This document shows positions 1 through 8,112 of a stretch of 64,000 nt of DNA, piece by piece. The notes beneath the pieces are model-generated. The model had not been told where the DNA came from, made no database searches, and saw only the letters and a list, made by a program, of their open reading frames with translations. Numbering within the stretch: the first letter of the stretch is position 1; every line of letters starts with the position of its first letter. Made by a program: the position numbers and the translations under genes. This stretch comes from Emcibacter sp. (GTDB lineage: Bacteria > Pseudomonadota > Alphaproteobacteria > Sphingomonadales > Emcibacteraceae): the NCBI GenBank assembly GCA_021774785.1, contig JAJFIQ010000026.1:310001-374000 (forward strand), in the 5' to 3' direction.

Positions 1-820
1 CGTCAGTATCCTCATAATCAAAGGTGATTTTTTCATCCTCAACAGTAATCTCAACCCGAATGGTAAATTCGCTACCCTCGTGGCGGCCATCGTAATAGAC
101 CTTGCCTTCACCTTTATAGACCCCGTTGGGGACTTTGCGAATTTCCGCTTCCATCATTTTCCGCGTGGCTTCAAACAGAGCCTGTTTATGATCCTGATAA
201 CTTTCCAGACCATATTTAGCCACCAGATCCAGCATACGCCGCTCACCTATGGTGCAGGCACCCATCTGGGCCTTCATATCATGTTGAACGATGTCAAAAC
301 GGATATTGGCAAAGATCAGATTCCAGATGTCCTTGCGTAATTTACCCCCTTCAACCACTTTGATCGGCGGAATACGTAGGGCTTCCTGCCAGACTTCGGT
401 CGCATTGGGGTTATAGCCGCCGGGAACATTGCCGCCGATATCGGCCTGATGGCCTTTCACCGCCGACCATGCCACAAGTTCGCCTTCAAAGAAGATCGGC
501 TTGTAAACCGCCACATCGTTATTCTGATTACCCATGGAAAAAACATCGTTATGGAAAAACACGTCGCCTTCGTTGATATCGCCTGCATAATATTCAATGA
601 TATATTTACAGACCGGTGCCAGTGAGAAAGCCAAGATGGGCAGATTTTCCATTTGCTCCAACATATTACCCTCACCATCATAAAGCCCGGTCACAAAGTC
701 CTTGGCTTCGCACAATATGGGCGAGCGGGTGGATTGCTGAACGGATATGCTCATTTCATCGGCGATGGATTTAAAAGCCCGCGCATATACGGATAATAAA
801 ATCGGGTCTATATTACTCAT
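1..820 (-). CDS. HyuB-type subunit (hydantoinase B/oxoprolinase/acetone carboxylase alpha family), 3' end cut off
   Basis: The reading frame starts at an ATG at 820 and runs open off the left edge, giving about 273 residues of a protein that is usually 550-770 long. The N-terminus (MSNIDPILLSVYARAF, then SVQQSTRSPILCEAKDF and a GNMLEQ region) is characteristic of the HyuB family, which pairs with HyuA in ATP-dependent hydrolysis of 5-oxoproline or N-methylhydantoin, or carboxylation of acetone or acetophenone. Its start codon overlaps the stop codon of the upstream HyuA gene (ATGA), so the two are translationally coupled and almost certainly form one enzyme. The family is clear. The substrate is not, because the family covers both hydrolases and carboxylases. 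Confidence 0.88.
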   Translation of the reverse strand, partial: MSNIDPILLSVYARAFKSIADEMSISVQQSTRSPILCEAKDFVTGLYDGEGNMLEQMENLPILAFSLAPVCKYIIEYYAGDINEGDVFFHNDVFSMGNQNNDVAVYKPIFFEGELVAWSAVKGHQADIGGNVPGGYNPNATEVWQEALRIPPIKVVEGGKLRKDIWNLIFANIRFDIVQHDMKAQMGACTIGERRMLDLVAKYGLESYQDHKQALFEATRKMMEAEIRKVPNGVYKGEGKVYYDGRHEGSEFTIRVEITVEDEKITFDYEDTD

Positions 821-2937
821 GCCTTATCTCCTTCTAATAGGGATGATACCATATCACTTCGGTCTTTGCGGTAGAGCGCGAAAGATCCATATTGATCAAT
901 CACGCAATTAAACTGACCGCCGACAAAAATTGCCGTTGTCACCTGCTCAATCATGGCCGGCCCCTCCACATGATTACCATGCACCATTTTATGGCCGTCA
1001 TAAACATTCACGTTGCGGTATTCTTTATCCTCCGGTACATAAACCGACCTTTCGCCCTTTATGGCGTGGGAGGCATCCGCAGCTGACTTTTCCTCCGTCT
1101 GGAAGCTCGGTTTTGCCACCTCTCCTACGGACTGTACCCGTACATTGATAATCTCGATCGGTGCTTCTTCATCATCTTCCAGCGAATAACCAAACAGGCG
1201 GTTATGTTCTGTATGGAAGGCGGTGGAAATTGCCGCCTCATCATGATTATCAAGATGATCTTGGCTGACCTCCACAGATACTTCATGATATTGACGCAGA
1301 TAACGGCAATCAAGTTTGATAATCGTACTCCGCCGCTCTGCCGGAATATTTTCTTCCTCTAGCAAGGCGTCACCCTCTGACACCAGACCTGAGATTACAT
1401 CATTCAATGCGTCCCAATCCATCTCATTAAGCTTGCTCACAAAGGTGCGGACAAAATCATGGCGAAGGTCAGACATCAACATACCCGCCGCACAAAGGAT
1501 GGAAGATTCGCGGGGTACGATCTGAAACGGAATTTGTAATTCCTCACAAATCAGGCAGCTATGGGTTGGCCCCGCACCACCGGCGACCACCAGCGGAAAT
1601 TCACGGGGATCAAAACCGCGCTTAATGGTAATTTCCCTTATCCCCTGCGCCATGTTCGTGCAGGCAATGCGGTACATACCCGCCGCCGCTTCCTCTATGG
1701 AAAGTCCCATTGGGGTTGCCACATGTTCTTCAATAGCATCTCGCGCCGCTTGCACATCAAGCTTCATGGCACCACCGGCAAAGAAATCAGGGTCAAGATA
1801 ACCCAACACCAGATTGGCATCTGTACAGGCCGGTTTCTTACCGCCCTTGCTATAGCTCGCGGGGCCAGGAGCCGCACCGGCGCTTTCCGGCCCCATACGC
1901 AGAAGCCCGCCCTCATCAAGCCAGCCCACGGAACCGCCACCAGCCCCGATGGTATGAATACCAAGCATGGGCAGCGCCAGTCGGCGGCGATCTATTTCGC
2001 CCTCATTGACCACTACGGGACTTCCGACCACAAGGGCCGCTTCAAAGCTTGTGCCACCCATATCAACAACGATACAGTTTTCCTGATCATGGGCCTTCAC
2101 ATATTGCAGACCCGCACCAGGCCCCGCCGCCGGTCCAGACAGCAATGTCAGAGCCGCCTTTTCCTTGGCAATTTCCGGTGTCATCACCCCGCCATTGGAT
2201 TGCATGATCAGCAGAATGCCTTTGAAATTAATATCCTTCAGGCGACCCAGAAGCTGGTTCAGATAATGATCAAGGATAGGGCCGATATAGCTGTTCAATG
2301 CTGTGGTGCTGACCCGCTCATAAAACCGGATGGACGGTAACAAGTCCGACGATACGGTAAGATACGCTTCGGGCATTAGTTCCCGCACCAGTTCTGCGGC
2401 CTGTTGTTCCTGTTCGCCGTTGGTGAAGCTGTTCATGAAACAGATGGCAACGGCCTCGACCTTCTCGGCCTTGAATATTTCAATGGCATCCTTTACATCA
2501 TCAAGGCTTAGAGGTGCGATTTCTTTACCATTACGGTCAAGCCTGCCGCCCACACCCTGGCGAAGGTAACGGGGGACCAGTGGCACCACATTGGTGCAAC
2601 GGTTATTATATTGCTCTTCCCGAATACCGCGCCGCATTTCAAGCGCATCACGCACGCCTTCAGTAGTGATCAGTCCGGTCTTGGCCCCGTTACTGGTCAG
2701 GGTAGCATTGGTGGTCACGGTGGTGCCGTGCACAATGGTATCCACTTCTGCCATTAATGCTTCCAATGTCATGGGCGGGTCCATAGTTTCAGCAATATCC
2801 GTCAGTCCATTCATCACCGCAATGGACGGGTCAGACGGTGTTGACAATGTCTTGTGAATGCGGGTGCCGTGCCCCGCCTGATCCACGAAAAAGTCGGTAA
2901 AAGTCCCGCCGACATCTATGCCTATTTTCAAACTCAT
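817..2937 (-). CDS. HyuA-type subunit (hydantoinase A/acetone carboxylase beta family)
   Basis: About 706 residues, normal for the family. The N-terminus MSLKIGIDVGGTFTDFF is the Hydant_A_N signature with the actin-like phosphate-binding glycines; the Hydantoinase_A domain follows (LLSGPAAGPGAG, VDMGGTSFEAAL, GIHTIGAGGGSVGW). HyuA binds ATP and activates substrate or bicarbonate for the HyuB partner. The frame is open further upstream to 3042, but that extension lies inside the preceding gene, and the ATG at 2937, one base after that gene's stop, aligns with the conserved start. It sits between a thiolase-like gene and hyuB with essentially no gaps, so the three are one operon. The thiolase neighbour suggests ketone or acyl-CoA metabolism more than hydantoin hydrolysis; this is inference. 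Confidence 0.9.
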   Translation of the reverse strand: MSLKIGIDVGGTFTDFFVDQAGHGTRIHKTLSTPSDPSIAVMNGLTDIAETMDPPMTLEALMAEVDTIVHGTTVTTNATLTSNGAKTGLITTEGVRDALEMRRGIREEQYNNRCTNVVPLVPRYLRQGVGGRLDRNGKEIAPLSLDDVKDAIEIFKAEKVEAVAICFMNSFTNGEQEQQAAELVRELMPEAYLTVSSDLLPSIRFYERVSTTALNSYIGPILDHYLNQLLGRLKDINFKGILLIMQSNGGVMTPEIAKEKAALTLLSGPAAGPGAGLQYVKAHDQENCIVVDMGGTSFEAALVVGSPVVVNEGEIDRRRLALPMLGIHTIGAGGGSVGWLDEGGLLRMGPESAGAAPGPASYSKGGKKPACTDANLVLGYLDPDFFAGGAMKLDVQAARDAIEEHVATPMGLSIEEAAAGMYRIACTNMAQGIREITIKRGFDPREFPLVVAGGAGPTHSCLICEELQIPFQIVPRESSILCAAGMLMSDLRHDFVRTFVSKLNEMDWDALNDVISGLVSEGDALLEEENIPAERRSTIIKLDCRYLRQYHEVSVEVSQDHLDNHDEAAISTAFHTEHNRLFGYSLEDDEEAPIEIINVRVQSVGEVAKPSFQTEEKSAADASHAIKGERSVYVPEDKEYRNVNVYDGHKMVHGNHVEGPAMIEQVTTAIFVGGQFNCVIDQYGSFALYRKDRSDMVSSLLEGDKA

Positions 2938-2938
2938 T

Positions 2939-4147
2939 TTATTTCCTATCGGTAACTTGGATGACAATAGCCATGGCGGTGTCACCCGCAGCACAACCGC
3001 TGAACAGACCATATCCACCGCCGTTTTTGGCCAGTTCTTCAATTAATTCAATGACCCCGCGCAAGCCCATAGGCCCCTGAGGATGACCCCAGATCAGCGA
3101 GCAGCCAAAATTATTCATTTTCATGACATTGATGCCGAACTGCTCGGCAAAATACAGGTCATTAACCGCAAAAGGATTATGGGTTTTCAGGGCGTCCATC
3201 TGTTCAATGGCAAGACCCGCCTGTGCCAACGCAACCCGCGCCGCCGGAACCGTGGCTTTGGGCATATAGGCCAGTTCCACCCGCGCCTGTCCAATACCCA
3301 GTATTTTAACCTGAATACTGCTGTCCGTACTGAGCTCTTTGGCTTTATCAGGGCTAGCGACAATCAGGGACGCATTACCATCAGCCGGATGTGTCTGACC
3401 ACCAAAGGTGATCGTGCCGTCTTTCAGAACGGGCCGCAATCCGGCCAAGCCTTCAGCGGTGGAGGTCACTAGACCCTCATCACCGATTAACTGATTTGCT
3501 GTTTTTTTGAAATTGGGCCGCGGCACATCAAAGGGCAGGGTCATGAAACGTTTCTGGAAGGCATGATCATCGGCTAGGGCGTCAGCATATTGTTCCTGGC
3601 GGCGCAGTACAACTTCATGCTGCTGTCCGGTGGTGATATTAAAATCACGAGCGACATTCTCTGCCGTCGCCAACATGGAATGTCCACCGAGTGGGTCATA
3701 TCCGAAATTATCCATGGTCCAATTTTCTGTCTTGCCCGTACCACCTGGTCCCGTGGGGGCAGGATAATATACCTGTGGCCCGTTGGATACCCGGTCAGCG
3801 GCAACGATCAGGGATGCGGTCGCCTGTCCTGTTTCAATTTCCTGTGCACCGTTCAATATACAACGAACACTGGTAGCGCAGGCCTGTCCGATGGTTGGTC
3901 CACCCACATGATCCAGTCCCGCCATACCCGTGAGCCACGGCAGACCATAAAAAACATGATGTTGTGGAACCGATGTGCCCAATACGCCATAATCCAGCAA
4001 GGCACCGTCTATATCCCGCTTGGCAATTTCTTGTCTTACCACATGGGCGGCGAATTTAATGCTGTGAAGATTTGCGAGACTGCCCTGCCACCGGCAAAAG
4101 GGGGTGGACCAATAGGCACCGTAAGGTATCTCCGCGAGATAAGACAT
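2939..4147 (-). CDS. Thiolase-like protein (SCP-x/acetyl-CoA acetyltransferase type)
   Basis: 402 residues with a thiolase fold. The nucleophilic cysteine is at residue 90 in GPTIGQACATSVR, the histidine motif is LIWGHPQGPMG near residue 357, and the C-terminal cysteine is in GLFSGCAAGDTAMA. These are the family catalytic positions, though the last two motifs depart from the canonical GHPxGxSG and CxGGGxG. It may cleave a 3-oxoacyl-CoA or act as a condensing or lipid-transfer homologue. The start at 4147 has a good Shine-Dalgarno (AGGAG). It is first in the operon with hyuA and hyuB, so a plausible scheme is carboxylation of a ketone by HyuAB followed by thiolytic cleavage after CoA activation. 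No CoA ligase is present here. Confidence 0.85.
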   Translation of the reverse strand: MSYLAEIPYGAYWSTPFCRWQGSLANLHSIKFAAHVVRQEIAKRDIDGALLDYGVLGTSVPQHHVFYGLPWLTGMAGLDHVGGPTIGQACATSVRCILNGAQEIETGQATASLIVAADRVSNGPQVYYPAPTGPGGTGKTENWTMDNFGYDPLGGHSMLATAENVARDFNITTGQQHEVVLRRQEQYADALADDHAFQKRFMTLPFDVPRPNFKKTANQLIGDEGLVTSTAEGLAGLRPVLKDGTITFGGQTHPADGNASLIVASPDKAKELSTDSSIQVKILGIGQARVELAYMPKATVPAARVALAQAGLAIEQMDALKTHNPFAVNDLYFAEQFGINVMKMNNFGCSLIWGHPQGPMGLRGVIELIEELAKNGGGYGLFSGCAAGDTAMAIVIQVTDRK

Positions 4148-4209
4148 GGATATACTCCTGCAAAAAACTGACCAATTTCAGCCACAAGAATAAAGCGATA
4201 ATGACCCCC

Positions 4210-4306
4210 GAAACAATTGATAGTTTCTCATGGTTGACTATAGAAAAACTAATGACAAGAAAATAGTAAATAAAACAATTGATTAATCCATATAATGCGT
4301 GGATTA
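4210..4306. promoter_or_regulatory. Candidate LysR operator dyads between the thiolase operon and the LysR gene
   Basis: The 249-bp divergent gap is AT-rich and holds two dyads. One is GAAAC-N8-GTTTC at 4210-4227. The other is a perfect 7-bp inverted repeat TAATCCA-N9-TGGATTA at 4284-4306. AAACAATTGAT also occurs twice (about 4211 and 4274). LysR regulators usually bind dyads in the gap shared with their divergent target, so these are reasonable binding sites. This is inferred from position and symmetry only. Confidence 0.4.
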
Positions 4307-4396
4307 TAGCAATATTTAGGTTGCTTTTTTCTATTTATATGGTATTTGACATAAGTATTTCTAACGCAAATACGCGAGACTCGCCGGGAAAATATC

Positions 4397-5290
4397 ATGG
4401 GACGTAGCCTGCCAAATTTAAATGCCATCCGCGCCTTTGAAGCGGTGGCCCGTCATTTGAGCATTACCCGCGCCGCCAAAGAACTTAACGTGACCCAGGC
4501 AGCGGTCAGTCACCAGATCAAAGCCTTGGAAGAACAGATGGGCGTGATGCTGTTCCGCCGCCATAATAAAGGGTTGTTGCTGACCAAGGAGGGGCAGGCC
4601 ATGATCCAGCCCATGACCAATGCCTTTGACATGATTGCCGACGCCACCAACCTGATTTTCAATAGCGAGGTTCAAATATTGAAGGTCTCCATGCTCAGCA
4701 GCTTTGCCGCCGGATGGCTCATGCCACGGCTTGACGGATTTTACCAAGAATACCCCAATATCGACATACGGATATTGGTCACCAGCAAGGAAGTGGATTT
4801 TTTAAAAGCGGGTGATGTGGATCTTGAATTGCGCTACGGCGATGGCAGATGGCCGCAAGTGGATAGCCAGAAATTCATGGCTGAAGAAATTTTTCCGGTC
4901 TGTAGTCCGGCATTGCTAAAGGGGGATATTCCCCTGCAAACGCTGGATGATCTCAGCCATCATATTCTGCTTCATGACCATAAGGATATTGGTTGGAAAG
5001 AATGGTTGGATGATGCCGGAGTAAAGGGTATCGACTATAGCCGGGGGCCGGGCTTTTTCCAGTCCCACCTGACTATGCAGGCCGCCGCATTGGGCCATGG
5101 CATCGCCCTTGGGCGAATGCCCTTGGTTTCGGAATCCTTAAGGTCCGGCGAACTGGTAAAGCCCTTTGACATCAGCCTGCCCACTGGCATGGGTTATTAT
5201 ATGGTCAATATAAATACCGCCAGTGATAAATCAAAAATCCGCGCCTTCACCAACTGGTTGATGGAAGAAGTGCGGATTTTTGAGCAATGA
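4397..5290 (+). CDS. LysR-family transcriptional regulator, GcvA-like
   Basis: 297 residues. An N-terminal winged HTH (LNAIRAFEAVARHLSITRAAKELNVTQAAVSHQIKALEE, residues about 8-46) is followed by a linker helix and a type 2 periplasmic-binding effector domain (residues about 90-290). The HTH wording is that of the GcvA/AmpR branch. It is divergent from the thiolase-hyuA-hyuB operon and three bases from the convergent aldehyde dehydrogenase stop. The divergent operon is the most likely target, with dyads in the gap, and the effector is unknown. Confidence 0.92.
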   Translation: MGRSLPNLNAIRAFEAVARHLSITRAAKELNVTQAAVSHQIKALEEQMGVMLFRRHNKGLLLTKEGQAMIQPMTNAFDMIADATNLIFNSEVQILKVSMLSSFAAGWLMPRLDGFYQEYPNIDIRILVTSKEVDFLKAGDVDLELRYGDGRWPQVDSQKFMAEEIFPVCSPALLKGDIPLQTLDDLSHHILLHDHKDIGWKEWLDDAGVKGIDYSRGPGFFQSHLTMQAAALGHGIALGRMPLVSESLRSGELVKPFDISLPTGMGYYMVNINTASDKSKIRAFTNWLMEEVRIFEQ

Positions 5291-5293
5291 GAT

Positions 5294-6697
5294 TTAAGAG
5301 AATACCGCCTGAATGGTGGTATATTCTTTCAGGCCATCAACACCAAACTCAACGCCGATGCCGGAGCCTTTAACGCCACCAAAGGGCACATTGGGCTGAA
5401 TGGCACCATGCTTGTTGATCCATGCGCTACCACATTCCAGACGATTGGCAAGGGCTTTGGCTTTTTCAATATCCGTTGACCAGATCGAGCCGCCCAGACC
5501 ATTATCAGAATCATTGGCGCGGGCAATGGCGTCATCTATGTTGCTATATTTAATGATCGGCAGGGCAGGGCCAAATTGTTCCTCATCCACAATCCGCATA
5601 CCATCTGATACATCCGCAAGCAGCGTTAGCGGATAAAAATAACCGGGTCCGTCTTCTGGGTTTGCGCCCAGCAAGACCCGCGCACCACCTGCCACCGCAT
5701 CATCAACAAGCCCTTTGACCTTGTTATACTGCATTTCATTCTGGATCGGACCCATGATCATGTTTTCATCTAAGCCGTTACCCATAGGAATATTTTTGGT
5801 GAATTCGGTCAGCGCCGCACAGACATCATCATAAACATCTTCGTGGACATAAAGCCGTTTCAGGGCAGCACAGGTCTGACCGCCGTTAATGAACGCACCC
5901 CAGAATAAACCCTCAGCTATGGCAGACGCGTCAACATCCGGCAAAACGATGCCCGCATCATTACCGCCAAGCTCAAGCACCAGACGTTTCAGGGTCGGGG
6001 CCGCCGATGCCATGATTTTACCACCCGTGGCGCATGATCCGGTGAAGACAATTTTCTGAATATTCTCATGCTCGCTCATCCATTGGCCCAGTTCGTCACG
6101 GCCACTGACCACATTAAGCACGCCCTTGGGCAGAATACCGCTGATCAATTCGATCATACGCAGGGTGCTGAGCGGGGTGAAGGGGGACGGTTTGATCACA
6201 ACCGTATTACCGGTACGGATGGCAGGGATCACATGCCATATGGCAATCATCAGAGGCCAGTTCCACGGCGTGATGGAGCCGACAACACCAAGTGGCTTGC
6301 GGTGCAATTCCACATGGCCTTCTTCATTGTCCTGTACAACCTCAACCGGCAATTCCAAATCGGCGGTGAAATGAGTCCAGCCCTGACAGCCACCCATCTC
6401 AAAGCGCGAACCGACACCATTCAGGGGTTTGCCCTGTTCCTGTGTCAAAAGCAAAGCCAGTTCTTCGGCATTTTCTTCCAAAATCTGTCCTATGGCGTGA
6501 CAGGCATTCTTACGATCTTCGTCGCTGACCTGGCTCCAGCTTTTATAGGCTTCGGCAGCGGCGGCGACGGCATCATCCAACTGTTCGCGTGTTGCCACAG
6601 GGCATTTACCCAATAGATCGCCATTGGCCGGATTGAAGATATCCATGTGATTTTCTGTGGCCACAGATGCGCCATTTATATAGAGGTTATAGTCCAT
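5294..6697 (-). CDS. NAD(P)-dependent aldehyde dehydrogenase
   Basis: 467 residues, typical ALDH length. The cofactor region is ITPWNWPLMIAIWHVIPAI with the lysine in VVIKPSPFTPLS; the general-base glutamate is in LVLELGGND and the catalytic cysteine in INGGQTCAALKR. The Shine-Dalgarno GGAGAAG supports the ATG at 6697. It lies 11 bp downstream of qhpB on the same strand, last in the amine dehydrogenase transcript. The reaction it most likely performs is oxidation of the aldehyde released by QHNDH to the carboxylate; that assignment rests on context, since the sequence does not fix the chain length of the substrate. Confidence 0.92.
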   Translation of the reverse strand: MDYNLYINGASVATENHMDIFNPANGDLLGKCPVATREQLDDAVAAAAEAYKSWSQVSDEDRKNACHAIGQILEENAEELALLLTQEQGKPLNGVGSRFEMGGCQGWTHFTADLELPVEVVQDNEEGHVELHRKPLGVVGSITPWNWPLMIAIWHVIPAIRTGNTVVIKPSPFTPLSTLRMIELISGILPKGVLNVVSGRDELGQWMSEHENIQKIVFTGSCATGGKIMASAAPTLKRLVLELGGNDAGIVLPDVDASAIAEGLFWGAFINGGQTCAALKRLYVHEDVYDDVCAALTEFTKNIPMGNGLDENMIMGPIQNEMQYNKVKGLVDDAVAGGARVLLGANPEDGPGYFYPLTLLADVSDGMRIVDEEQFGPALPIIKYSNIDDAIARANDSDNGLGGSIWSTDIEKAKALANRLECGSAWINKHGAIQPNVPFGGVKGSGIGVEFGVDGLKEYTTIQAVFS

Positions 6698-6708
6698 TAT
6701 CTTCTCCG

Positions 6709-7785
6709 TTATTTTTGTATCATTCTGATGACCGTAGCCCCCATATCGGGGCAGTCGGGCAATATTACTTCGCCAAGGCGTGACAAGTCTTTGGTTGAAT
6801 AGATGGCAACATCACAAGCCGTGCCGCCCACGTAAACTTCTTTGCCATCGGCGGAAATATCTGTCTGGTAATAGGTATGGTCAAGGTCAATGCGCTTTGC
6901 GGTATGGGGATTTTCCAGATCAATCTTGATCAGGGTATTATAAGCGGCATAGGCGGTTTTCCGGTCGGGATGAAAAACTGAACTAAACAGTATCTCCGGC
7001 GCAGACTGAAAATCTGTCAGCTCAAATTTTTCAGTGTCCAGATCAAGGGACAATAGTCCGGTGCGGAAACGTTCCATATTATCTTCGGCCATATCTGTCC
7101 GCACATAAACGATAGGTGTTGAAAAAATCCCGTTGTTATCCCAGCTGGGCCAGAAGGCAAGCGCATCAGGCTGTGAGAGGTTTTTCTGGGTCCAGTTGCG
7201 AAGGGGGTAGGCCACTTGCACGTCCCCCGTCTGCACATCCACCTTATAGAAATCCCAACCCATAGCATAAAGCGCGCCGGATTTTGCGGTCATCAGCATA
7301 TGAATACGTCTGGGCATGGGGAATTCCCGCACTGGTGCCGCTTCCAGCCCACCATCGGTTTTGAAGACACTTAAACGGGGTTCTAACGATTCATAACGAT
7401 CCAGATGAATTTTTGTCGGAATGTCATAGGAATATAATTCTGACCCATTGGAACTTATATCAATGCCGTAATTCCATGTTCGCTCGTCATCTTTATAATC
7501 AAGGTCGGCACGGAAAACCACATCCCCGCTTGTCAGATCAATACCAACAATGGAGCGTAGATGATTGGTGATCACATAAGCAATTTTTCCATCCGGTGAG
7601 ATTACTATATTTTGTGGCGCGGTGCTGTCGGGAATAGTGAAGGTTTTTTCTACCTTGCGGGCTTTGATGTCGATCACAAACAGCTTGTCCGGTCGTGCGC
7701 CGACAATCATATATTCCTTGGCCGCGCTTAACGACGACAAGGCCACCCCCCAGAGAATCATCGATAGTATTATAATTTTTTTCAC
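6709..7785 (-). CDS. qhpB: Quinohemoprotein amine dehydrogenase beta subunit
   Basis: 358 residues. A cleavable signal peptide (MKKIIILSMILWGVALSSLSAA) is followed by a seven-bladed YVTN-type propeller with repeated motifs such as NIVISPDGKIAYVI and TDISADGKEVYVGG. In QHNDH the beta subunit forms the propeller that, with QhpC, encloses the quinone active site in the periplasm. The start is a GTG at 7785 with AGGA eight bases upstream, four bases after the qhpC stop. Identification rests on the propeller plus its place directly behind an unmistakable gamma subunit and the diheme alpha subunit. Confidence 0.9.
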   Translation of the reverse strand: MKKIIILSMILWGVALSSLSAAKEYMIVGARPDKLFVIDIKARKVEKTFTIPDSTAPQNIVISPDGKIAYVITNHLRSIVGIDLTSGDVVFRADLDYKDDERTWNYGIDISSNGSELYSYDIPTKIHLDRYESLEPRLSVFKTDGGLEAAPVREFPMPRRIHMLMTAKSGALYAMGWDFYKVDVQTGDVQVAYPLRNWTQKNLSQPDALAFWPSWDNNGIFSTPIVYVRTDMAEDNMERFRTGLLSLDLDTEKFELTDFQSAPEILFSSVFHPDRKTAYAAYNTLIKIDLENPHTAKRIDLDHTYYQTDISADGKEVYVGGTACDVAIYSTKDLSRLGEVILPDCPDMGATVIRMIQK

Positions 7786-7789
7786 AGTA

Positions 7790-8098
7790 TCAATCCTCTG
7801 GAAATACAGCTTGTAATTTGCGCCAGTTCTTGCGGGTATCTTTTAAATTGGACCAGTCAGGGTAGGTATTGACCGTATCGGGAACCGCAGCAGGCCACCA
7901 ACAAGGGTCTGAACAACCATAAAGATCCGCCTCCATAGGCTGACAAAGGGAAGCGACACTGCCAAAGGGGTCCACCTCCCATCCAGGATCGGTGGAGGTG
8001 GTACATCCGGCCACTGTCTGCATGGCATAGACTTCTTGTCTGTCAGGTGCCGTGGTAAGCTTATGGGCTTTTTTATTCAAGGGTTTTAAATGTTTCAT
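7790..8098 (-). CDS. qhpC: Quinohemoprotein amine dehydrogenase gamma subunit, CTQ-bearing precursor
   Basis: 102 residues from the ATG at 8098, preceded by AGGACAGGA. A GTG at 8116 overlapping the qhpA stop is also in frame, but [14 protein letters not shown] matches the usual leader start. The mature part (from about residue 26) has every crosslinking residue of the known gamma subunit at the right spacing. In mature numbering these are Cys7-Glu16, Cys27-Asp33 and Cys41-Asp49 for the three thioethers, and Cys37-Trp43 for cysteine tryptophylquinone (precursor residues 32/41, 52/58, 66/74 and 62/68; core motif CSDPCWWP). The leader is not a Sec signal. In studied systems it is used for crosslinking by the radical SAM enzyme QhpD, export by QhpF and removal by QhpE. 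Confidence 0.95.
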   Translation of the reverse strand: MKHLKPLNKKAHKLTTAPDRQEVYAMQTVAGCTTSTDPGWEVDPFGSVASLCQPMEADLYGCSDPCWWPAAVPDTVNTYPDWSNLKDTRKNWRKLQAVFPED

Positions 8099-8112
8099 AG
8101 GTCCTGTCCTGC

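Noticed and set aside
1561-2340. Plus-strand open frame of 259 codons antisense to hyuA
   Set aside because: It lies wholly inside the conserved hyuA gene, has no recognisable domain or ribosome site, and its composition is that of a shadow frame.
3590-4171. Plus-strand open frame of 193 codons antisense to the thiolase-like gene
   Set aside because: Antisense to a well-supported gene with catalytic motifs; no family resemblance.
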